Origin: Eubacteriales Family XIII. Incertae Sedis bacterium
Lineage (GTDB): Bacteria > Bacillota > Clostridia > Peptostreptococcales > Anaerovoracaceae
Assembly (NCBI GenBank): GCA_031281765.1
Contig: JAITEX010000184.1
Span: 1 to 13,188, forward strand
Reading direction: 5' to 3'
DNA: 13,188 bases
The position numbers and the translations under genes were made by a program. Shown here in pieces: positions 6,846 through 13,020 of the stretch. The notes beneath the pieces are model-generated. The model saw only the letters and a program-made list of their open reading frames with translations. It did not search any database and was not told the origin of the DNA. How positions within the stretch are numbered: the first letter of the stretch is position 1; the number at the start of each line of letters is the position of its first letter.

Positions 6846-9494
6846 TTATTTCAGTGTGTCCATAAGCCTCCCGATCTCCCCGCCAAGCTCGTCGTCCGTG
6901 AAGCAGTATTTCATCTCCGTGTATCCGGCCCTCAGCGCCTTCACCTCATCTTTGACGTTCCCGCCGCGCAGTATGACTTCGGCGATAAGTTCGGCGGCCC
7001 TCGCGAACTCGTCCTTGCCCCAACCGAAGCGCGTCATCTCGGATACGCCGAGCCTGAGCGCTCCCGAGGCTGTGAAGCCCTCTTCGTCGGGCGTGGCCTG
7101 ATAGTTCGCTATAATATTGTTTTCTTCAAGCTTTTCCGCGATCCCGGCGCCCTCCGCATATCCCACGCGCACGATGACCTGGTGTGTCTCCGTGTACGAT
7201 ATGTCCGGATCCCCGGCTACGTCCAAGCCGGCCTCCGCGAGCGACCGCGCAAAAGCTTTCGCGTTCGCGATGACGTTCCGCTGGTATTCGTCCTTGAAAT
7301 GATTCATCTCGTAGGCGGCCATAAGCAGGCCGAGCAGGGTCCCGAGGTGATGGTTCGATACGCTGCCCGGGAAGACCCGCGATTCTACCGTTTCCCACAG
7401 TTCGTACTTCGCCTCATCCTCTTTGTAGTTAGAGGCTATGACGCCGCGTTGCGTCCCGAAGAACGTCTTATGCGTCGAGCCCGTCACGATTTCGGCGCCC
7501 TCGGCAAACGGGTCCTGAAAATACGGCCCCACCAGCCCGAGTACGTGCGCCATGTCGTACATGATGGTCGTCTCTACGCCGAGCTCATCGACAGCTTTCC
7601 TTATCTCGGAAACAGGCTCCTTGTGCAGCACCATGCTCTTGCCGAATACGATGAGTTCCGGCCGGTACTGCTCGATGAGGCGTACCGTCTCCGCGACGTC
7701 GATCTTGAACGGGTTCTCCCGCAGTACGGGAAAGTTCACTAAGGCCGCCCTCTCCGTCTTCGGGTCGAGAGCAATATAGTCGTGCAACGCGCCCATAGGC
7801 TGCGCCGACAGATGGCCGCCGCGTATGATGTGATTGTTCATGATGTAGCCGAGCCGTTTCGCGTCAGCCTTGCGATTCGCCCTGTTCTTCCAGTCCATAA
7901 GGGCGCTGAACACAGCCGTGTTTGCCATTTGCCCGCTCGTCGCCCGTATCTCGGTGTTCGCGCACCCGAAATATTTCTTGAACTCCTCTGTGAGCTTGAG
8001 CTCGACGTCATGTATGAACCGCGTGCCCTGATAATAGAATACGTCGAAGTCGTAGAAAGACTTCATCTTCTTGTGTTCCGCGTAACGGAACGACGGGTCG
8101 AGCACGGACAGTATGCGCGCCGCCCGCGAATGCGACTGCTCGGACGGTATGAGATTGATGCATTCGGTCTGCCGCCACCTATGGTTTGCCCGCGCGTCCC
8201 TGATAAGTGCGGCGGCTTTTTCGCCGTAGCCCCCGGAGCTGTCAGCCGATTCCGCGTCCGTGCCGTGGCCATAGATGATAGCCCGCGAATAAGGCGGGGC
8301 GTCGCCACGCAGATGCCATTCGACGATGGCCCCTTCGGAACGCCTGTCCCGTATCTCCACCTCTATCGCGTCGCCGGGAAGGAGGTCGGAGCGCACGAGG
8401 GCGAGCCCGATAAAACGCTTGTCCGTCTCGTCCGTCAGGACGGTGTCAAGCCCCTTGCCTTCTGTCCTATAATACGGCGCGACACTGCCGCTCGTAACAT
8501 AGCCCACCTCCTCGCCGTCCTTGAACACCTTGTTCCCGGCGCGCGGTACGCCCTTTCCTACCATAGCGAACGGGCGCACCATGCACGGCAAATCCGACAG
8601 GTCATCGAAATGCCGCGTAACGATGCGGCTCCACGCGAGGAACTGCCGGTATAATGCCTCCCTGCCGACAAAATCCCCCTTTGCCTCCGCAAAGCTCACG
8701 GCGAATTTCGCCATCGGTATGGCGTAGATGGGTATCTCCTGTCCATCTCTATCCGTACCGAGTTCATGGCCGTACAGCGGCAGCGCCGCCTCGAGCCTCA
8801 GCGTATCCCGCGCGCCAAGCCCCACGGGCTTCGCCCCCTTCTCCCTGAGCAGATTCCAGATATACGCCGCGTCGCCTGCGGGCATGAATATCTCGTAACC
8901 GAGGGGCTCGCCCGTGTAGCCCGTCTTGGCGAGCCAGACGTCCCTGCCGCCGAGCTTCGCGAACCCGAGGCTGTTCCTGAGCGGTTCCGTGAGAAAAGAA
9001 TCCTCCGCGACCGACGCCACGATATCCTTCGAGGCCGGGCCCTGTATCGAAATCATGCCTATCTCTTCGGTCCGGTCCTCTATCCCGGCGTCAAAGTCCC
9101 GTATCCGTTCCGTCAGGTACGCCCAATCCTTTTCGGTGTTGGCCGCGTTCACGACGAGCAGGAAGCTGTCCTCGAAGAACCTGTAGAGGTAAGCGTCGTC
9201 TATCGCGCCGCCCGCCTCATCGGGTATAAGCGTATACTGCGCCTCACCGGTATCAAGCGCTTCGCAGTTGTTCGTCAGCACATGCTGCAGGAACTCTGCG
9301 CGTTCGGGACCCGTTATAACGAACCTCCCCATATGGGATATATCGAACAGCCCGGCCGCGCGGCGCGTGGAGAGGTGTTCGGCCAGAATACCGTCGGGAT
9401 AATTTACCGGCATATCAAAGCCGCCAAAGTCCACCATCGTCCCGCCGAGCCTTAGATGCTCCTCGTGCAATACCGTAGTCTTAAGCTCCATCAT
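6846..9494 (-). CDS. gcvT-glyA: Bifunctional fusion: aminomethyltransferase (GcvT) - serine hydroxymethyltransferase (archaeal-type SHMT)
   Basis: One 882-residue frame holds two enzymes. Residues 1 to ~405 are the T protein, which takes the aminomethyl group from lipoylated GcvH and yields methylene-THF and ammonia. Visible marks are GLFDISHMG (48-56), the GGAIDD aspartate pair (95-100), QGP (151-153), KTGYTGE (190-196) and GLGARDTLRLEA (225-236). A linker rich in small residues (about 408-423) leads into SHMT (about 424-882), which interconverts serine and glycine. SHMT marks are INLIPSEQ (446-453), SGQMANTAVF (520-529), YDMAHVLGL (646-654) and the PLP lysine K676 in GSTHKTFFG. The SHMT half resembles archaeal SHMT (VFPGSVSNHHLG, GALRLGVSEMTRFG). 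The start overlaps the gcvPB stop as ATGA after AAGGAGG; a second ATG at 9491 has better spacing. No ATG, GTG or TTG is in frame across the junction (residues ~392-463), so separate GlyA translation is unlikely. Confidence 0.95.
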   Translation of the reverse strand: MMELKTTVLHEEHLRLGGTMVDFGGFDMPVNYPDGILAEHLSTRRAAGLFDISHMGRFVITGPERAEFLQHVLTNNCEALDTGEAQYTLIPDEAGGAIDDAYLYRFFEDSFLLVVNAANTEKDWAYLTERIRDFDAGIEDRTEEIGMISIQGPASKDIVASVAEDSFLTEPLRNSLGFAKLGGRDVWLAKTGYTGEPLGYEIFMPAGDAAYIWNLLREKGAKPVGLGARDTLRLEAALPLYGHELGTDRDGQEIPIYAIPMAKFAVSFAEAKGDFVGREALYRQFLAWSRIVTRHFDDLSDLPCMVRPFAMVGKGVPRAGNKVFKDGEEVGYVTSGSVAPYYRTEGKGLDTVLTDETDKRFIGLALVRSDLLPGDAIEVEIRDRRSEGAIVEWHLRGDAPPYSRAIIYGHGTDAESADSSGGYGEKAAALIRDARANHRWRQTECINLIPSEQSHSRAARILSVLDPSFRYAEHKKMKSFYDFDVFYYQGTRFIHDVELKLTEEFKKYFGCANTEIRATSGQMANTAVFSALMDWKNRANRKADAKRLGYIMNNHIIRGGHLSAQPMGALHDYIALDPKTERAALVNFPVLRENPFKIDVAETVRLIEQYRPELIVFGKSMVLHKEPVSEIRKAVDELGVETTIMYDMAHVLGLVGPYFQDPFAEGAEIVTGSTHKTFFGTQRGVIASNYKEDEAKYELWETVESRVFPGSVSNHHLGTLLGLLMAAYEMNHFKDEYQRNVIANAKAFARSLAEAGLDVAGDPDISYTETHQVIVRVGYAEGAGIAEKLEENNIIANYQATPDEEGFTASGALRLGVSEMTRFGWGKDEFARAAELIAEVILRGGNVKDEVKALRAGYTEMKYCFTDDELGGEIGRLMDTLK

Positions 9495-10969
9495 TCCGCC
9501 TCCTTTTCTACCGGCTGTTCCCACCGCAGCACGGGCTGCCGCGCCGCGCGCGTCTCGTCTACCCGTCTGACGGGCGTGTCCCGCGGCGCTTCGTGCAGTG
9601 TCTGCGGCTCGCATATCGCTTCATCTGCTATTTTCAGCAGCGCGTCCGCGAACCCGTCAAGCGTGTCCTTGCTCTCCGTCTCCGTCGGCTCTATCATCAG
9701 CGCGTTCGGGACGATAAGCGGGAAATATATGGTCGGCGGATGGTAGCCGAAGTCCATAAGGCGTTTTGCCACGTCAAGCGTCGCCACGCCCTCCGCCGCT
9801 TCAATCAGCCCGTCGAGCACGAATTCGTGCATACATACTCTGTCGTATGGCAACCGGTATTTCCCCTTTAGCAGCTCCTTCAGGTAATTGGCGTTCAGCA
9901 CGGCCGTCTCGCTCGCCGCGGTCAAGCCCTCCGCGCCCATTGTCCGGATATACGCGTAAGCGCGCGCGAGCACGCCGAAACTGCCGTAATATCCTCGTAT
10001 CTTGCCGATGCTGTCCTCTCCCGCGGGCGCAAGCCGGTATACCGCACCGTCCTTCACCACGACAGGCCCCGGCAGATAGCCTTCCAGGCGGGCGGCCACG
10101 CCGATAGGTCCGGCGCCGGGCCCGCCGCCGCCATGCGGCGTCGAGAAGGTCTTATGCGTATTGACATGCACCACGTCAAACCCCATATCCCCGGGCCGGG
10201 CCTTGCCCATTATCGCATTCAGGTTGGCGCCGTCGTAATAAAGCAGGCCGCCCGCCTCGTGAACGAGATCCGCGATCTCCCGTATCTCCGTCTCAAAGAG
10301 CCCGAGCGTGTTCGGGTTCGTGAGCATAAGGCCCGCCACATCGTCCGCGAGCGCGAGCCGCAGCGCGCCGGTATCCACCGTACCCGACGAATTCGACGCG
10401 ATAGTGACTATCTCAAACCCGGCTGCGGCCGCGCTCGCGGGGTTTGTCCCATGCGACGAGTCCGGCACGAGTATCTTGTTCCGCTTCCCGTCCCCGCGGC
10501 CTTCATGCCATTTCTTGAATATCATCAACCCCGCGAGTTCGCCGTGGGCGCCCGCGGCCGGCTGCAGGCTGAACCGCGCCATGCCCGTGATCTCCGCGAG
10601 CATCGCTCCGAGTTCGTACATCAGCTCGAGCGCTCCCTGCGCGGACTCCTCCGCCTGATAGGGATGCAGGCCCGTGAAAGCCTCCAAGCCGCACACATCC
10701 TCGTTGATCTTCGGATTGTATTTCATCGTGCATGAGCCGAGCGGGTAGAACCCCCCGTCCACGCCATAGTTCTTTTGCGAAAGCAAGGTATAATGACGGA
10801 CGACCTCCGGCTCGCTGACGCGCGGCAGAGACAATTCGTCCGTGCGCAGCATCCCTGCGGGCAGGGACACGAGCGCATCTGCGTTGTCAACACCCGTTTC
10901 GGGAAACCGGTATCCCTCCTTGCCCTCCGATGATAGCTCGAATATGAGTTTGTCGTACCGGCTATGCAT
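9491..10969 (-). CDS. gcvPB: Glycine dehydrogenase (decarboxylating) subunit 2 (P protein, PLP subunit)
   Basis: This is the PLP-bearing half of the two-subunit P protein, 492 residues, close to the usual ~490. Together with GcvPA it decarboxylates glycine and passes the aminomethyl group to the lipoyl arm of GcvH. Conserved stretches in order are YGVDGGFYPLGSCTMKYNP (68-86), QPAAGAHGE (136-144), DSSHGTNPASA (170-180), YYDGANLNAIMG (244-255) and the PLP lysine K273 in VHVNTHKTFSTPHGGGGPG. The C-terminal PPTIYFPLIVPNALMIEPTE is at 411-430. The start is fixed by AAGGAGGT at 10975-10982, six bases from ATG. It overlaps the end of gcvPA by eight bases and overlaps the next gene by four, so translation of the operon is probably coupled. 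The tail after ~465 is arginine- and glutamate-rich and looks unconserved. Confidence 0.97.
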   Translation of the reverse strand: MHSRYDKLIFELSSEGKEGYRFPETGVDNADALVSLPAGMLRTDELSLPRVSEPEVVRHYTLLSQKNYGVDGGFYPLGSCTMKYNPKINEDVCGLEAFTGLHPYQAEESAQGALELMYELGAMLAEITGMARFSLQPAAGAHGELAGLMIFKKWHEGRGDGKRNKILVPDSSHGTNPASAAAAGFEIVTIASNSSGTVDTGALRLALADDVAGLMLTNPNTLGLFETEIREIADLVHEAGGLLYYDGANLNAIMGKARPGDMGFDVVHVNTHKTFSTPHGGGGPGAGPIGVAARLEGYLPGPVVVKDGAVYRLAPAGEDSIGKIRGYYGSFGVLARAYAYIRTMGAEGLTAASETAVLNANYLKELLKGKYRLPYDRVCMHEFVLDGLIEAAEGVATLDVAKRLMDFGYHPPTIYFPLIVPNALMIEPTETESKDTLDGFADALLKIADEAICEPQTLHEAPRDTPVRRVDETRAARQPVLRWEQPVEKEAE

Positions 10970-12311
10970 AGCACACCTCCTTCAGCGCTTCCGCGAAAGC
11001 GTCCATCTCCGCCTTTGTGCGCTTCTCCGTCGCGCATACGAGCATCGCGCCGCCGGCGCCGCCCGCAAGCCCATCCACAGCGAGGCCTCCTATGACGCCG
11101 CGTTCAAGCAGGGCCGGGGACACATCCGCGGCCGGGCTCGGCAGGCATATTACGAACTCGTCAAAGAAGGGCGCCGTATACAGAACCGCGAAACCCTCCC
11201 CCTCAAGCCGTTCCTTCAGGTACCGGGCGTTCGCCATGCTGCGCGCCGCAACTTCTTTGACGCCGTCCCTTCCGAGCAGCGAGAGGTAAATGGTCGCGGA
11301 TAAGGCGTTCAGCCCCTGGTTTGAGCATATATTCGAGGTCGCTTTTTCGCGCCGGATATGCTGTTCCCGGGCCTGGAGCGTCAGCACGAAGGCCCGCCTG
11401 CCGTCCACGTCCACAGTTTCACCAACAATGCGGCCGGGCAGTTTGCGCATAAGGGGCTGTTTGACAGCCATAAACCCCAGATGGGGGCCGCCGTAGTTCA
11501 TCGGCAGGCCAAACCCCTGCCCCTCGCCGACGCAGATGTCGGCTCCGGACTCGCCCGGGCTTTTCAGCACCGCGAGTGAGAGCGCGTCCGCGACATACAC
11601 TGCCGCCACCGCGCCCGCGGCGTGAGCCGCGTCCGCGGCTCCGGCTACGTCCTCTATCGCGCCGTAGAAATTCGGGGACTGCACGAGGACGCCGGCCACG
11701 TCGTCCGCCATAAGCCGCCCTATCCCGTCCCGGTCCGTTACCCCGTCCTTCGCGGGCGCGGACACTATCTCTATGCCGCCGGACCACGCGTAGGCGCTTA
11801 CGACTTCCCGCGCTTCGGGATGTACCGTCTCCGAGACGATGAACTTCTTCCGCTTCGTATGGTTTACGGCCATAAGCATGGCTTCGGCGCAGCCCGACGC
11901 GCCGTCATATACGGACGCGTTCGCCACGTCCATGCCCGTCAGCGACGTTATCATGGTCTGAAACTCAAATATCGCCTGCAGTGTTCCCTGGCTTATCTCA
12001 GGCTGGTACGGCGTGTACGCGGTGTAAAATTCGGATCGCTGCGTAAGGTGCCGTATCGCGGCCGGCACGAGCCTGTCGTACACGCCCGCGCCGAGGAAGC
12101 ACGGCAGGGATGCGGCGGGGCGGCACTTTGCAGCCTTCGCGCGCGCATCCGCCATCACCTCATATTCAGACAGGGGCTGGCCGAGGGCAAGCGCCTCGCG
12201 CAGCCTGAGGCTTTCCGGTATATCCGCGAAAAGCCCGTCTATCTCCGGGACGCCGACGCGGGCGAGCATGGCTTCCCTGTCCGCATCCGTTATAGGTAGG
12301 TAAACGCTCAT
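10962..12311 (-). CDS. gcvPA: Glycine dehydrogenase (decarboxylating) subunit 1 (P protein)
   Basis: This is the first subunit of the split glycine decarboxylase, 449 residues, matching the normal length of about 450. It forms the complex with GcvPB and lacks its own PLP lysine, as is normal. The N-terminal part shows the family pattern FLGAGVYDRLVPAAI (72-86), then EFYTAYTPYQPEISQGTLQA (94-113) and LTGMDVANASVYDGAS (124-139). The central region carries GFGLPMNYGGPHLGFMA and the C-terminal part ATSNICSNQGLNAL. The ATG at 12311 follows GGGGAGG with a six-base gap, and that ribosome site touches the stop codon of gcvH twelve bases upstream. A two-gene P protein is typical of Firmicutes, Thermotogae, Synergistota and archaea, whereas proteobacteria usually have a single GcvP. 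Confidence 0.97.
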   Translation of the reverse strand: MSVYLPITDADREAMLARVGVPEIDGLFADIPESLRLREALALGQPLSEYEVMADARAKAAKCRPAASLPCFLGAGVYDRLVPAAIRHLTQRSEFYTAYTPYQPEISQGTLQAIFEFQTMITSLTGMDVANASVYDGASGCAEAMLMAVNHTKRKKFIVSETVHPEAREVVSAYAWSGGIEIVSAPAKDGVTDRDGIGRLMADDVAGVLVQSPNFYGAIEDVAGAADAAHAAGAVAAVYVADALSLAVLKSPGESGADICVGEGQGFGLPMNYGGPHLGFMAVKQPLMRKLPGRIVGETVDVDGRRAFVLTLQAREQHIRREKATSNICSNQGLNALSATIYLSLLGRDGVKEVAARSMANARYLKERLEGEGFAVLYTAPFFDEFVICLPSPAADVSPALLERGVIGGLAVDGLAGGAGGAMLVCATEKRTKAEMDAFAEALKEVCYA

Positions 12312-12323
12312 GGGCAGCCTCCC

Positions 12324-12704
12324 CTATTCCTTCGTCAATTCGGTATAGGCGGCGGCGTCTAAAAGCCCTTCCGTCTCGGAGGGGTCCGTCATCTCAATTT
12401 TCACGAGCCACGCGCCATACGCATCGTCGTTGACGGTCTCGGGGGCGTCCTCGACCGCTTCGTTCTTCATGGTCACGACGCCGGATACGGGCAGCATCAG
12501 TTCCGAAGCCGCCTTGACGGACTCGACGACGCCGAACACCTCGCCCTTGCCGAAACGTTGCCCCTCCTCCGGCAGCTCCACATAGACAATGCCGCCTAAG
12601 CTGTTTTGCGCAAAATCCGTGATGCCCACGTACGCGCTGTCGCCCTCGGTCTTCAGCCATTCATGATCTTTCGTGTAATACAGTCCCTCTTTAACGTTCA
12701 TCAT
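12324..12704 (-). CDS. gcvH: Glycine cleavage system H protein
   Basis: This is the lipoyl carrier of the glycine cleavage system, 125-126 residues, the expected size. It shuttles the aminomethyl group from the P protein to the T protein and is reoxidised by the L protein. The lipoylated lysine is K63 (counting from the second ATG) in FGVVESVKAASEL. Upstream lie KDHEWLK (11-17) and VGITDFAQNSLGGIVYVELP (25-44), both characteristic of GcvH. Two ATGs are adjacent (12704 and 12701). The site AAAGGGAGGT (12707-12716) is three bases from the first and six from the second, so MNVKEG is the likelier start. The frame continues upstream into the terminator region, which cannot be coding here. It is the first gene after the glycine riboswitch. 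Confidence 0.96.
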   Translation of the reverse strand: MMNVKEGLYYTKDHEWLKTEGDSAYVGITDFAQNSLGGIVYVELPEEGQRFGKGEVFGVVESVKAASELMLPVSGVVTMKNEAVEDAPETVNDDAYGAWLVKIEMTDPSETEGLLDAAAYTELTKE

Positions 12705-12724
12705 ACACCTCCCTTTCGTATAAT

Positions 12725-12752
12725 AAAAAAACAAGACGAAACTATCGCCTTG
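12725..12752 (-). terminator. Rho-independent terminator in the gcv leader (riboswitch expression platform)
   Basis: On the minus strand CAAGGCG (12752-12746) pairs with CGTCTTG (12738-12732) around a seven-base loop, with one G-U pair. The stem is followed at once by seven T (12731-12725). It stands between aptamer 2 and the gcvH ribosome site, so it would end transcription before the operon when active. By analogy with known gcv riboswitches, glycine binding should prevent it from forming and turn the operon on. Confidence 0.85.
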
Positions 12753-12755
12753 CAT

Positions 12756-12960
12756 CCCTGTCCCTTGTACCTGAGAGCATCACCGCCGCGCGGCTTTCTC
12801 CTTCGGCGCCTTGGGGGAAACGTCCGTGTCTCCTTCCGGCATTTTCAGGGTTCCGTCCGGTAACGATACTTGTGCCTGAAAGCTTCCGGCGCTGCACGGC
12901 TCACAACCCCGTTTCTTCTTCGGCCGCCGTCAATCGGCGTCTCACGCTACCTTCATCCGG
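12756..12960 (-). promoter_or_regulatory. Tandem glycine riboswitch upstream of gcvH
   Basis: Two glycine aptamers lie in series in the leader of the gcv operon. Aptamer 1 (about 12960-12857) has the helix CGCCG/CGGCG at 12939-12925, then GGCCGAAGAAGAAAC and the hallmark CTTTCAGGCACAAG near 12882-12869. Aptamer 2 (about 12850-12756) has GGAGAC near 12833-12828, GCGCCGAAGGAGAAAGCC near 12809-12792 and the hallmark CTCTCAGGTACAAGGGACAG near 12777-12758. CCCTG (12850-12846) pairs with CAGGG (12760-12756) as a likely P1 of aptamer 2. A short linker separates the aptamers. The position before glycine cleavage genes and the terminator directly after aptamer 2 agree with a glycine-activated switch. 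Exact helix borders are my reading by eye. Confidence 0.93.
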
Positions 12961-12975
12961 TCCGTTATGCTTCCT

Positions 12976-12993
12976 GCTTCGAACGACCGAAGC
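12976..12993 (-). repeat. Hairpin at the 5' end of the gcv leader RNA
   Basis: GCTTCG (12993-12988) pairs perfectly with CGAAGC (12981-12976) around a six-base loop. It lies directly after the predicted transcription start and before aptamer 1. A 5' stabilising or folding role for the leader is possible but not shown. Confidence 0.5.
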
Positions 12994-13006
12994 CGGGAAC
13001 ACCTTT

Positions 13007-13015
13007 ATTGTACCA
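13007..13015 (-). promoter_or_regulatory. Likely extended -10 promoter of the gcv operon
   Basis: The minus strand reads TGGTACAAT, an extended -10 element (TGn followed by TACAAT). Transcription would start near 13000, just ahead of the leader hairpin and aptamer 1. No good -35 is seen 17 bases upstream. A perfect TTGACA at 13063-13058 is too far away to pair with it, so the assignment is moderate. Confidence 0.5.
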
Positions 13016-13020
13016 TAATA

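Noticed and set aside
6837..9455. Several long plus-strand open frames opposite gcvT-glyA (about 6837-7742, 7782-8654 and 8766-9455)
   Set aside because: They are shadows of a G+C-rich coding strand: arginine-, proline- and histidine-rich products with no motifs and no ribosome sites.
9495..9614. N-terminal extension of the gcvT-glyA frame by 40 residues
   Set aside because: It lies inside gcvPB in another frame, is rich in Arg/Ala/Gly without conserved character, and the strong AAGGAGG at 9499-9505 points to the ATG pair at 9494/9491.
12705..12755. Upstream extension of gcvH
   Set aside because: It covers the terminator stem and T-run, and the ribosome site at 12707-12716 lies inside it; GcvH homologues begin at the later ATG.
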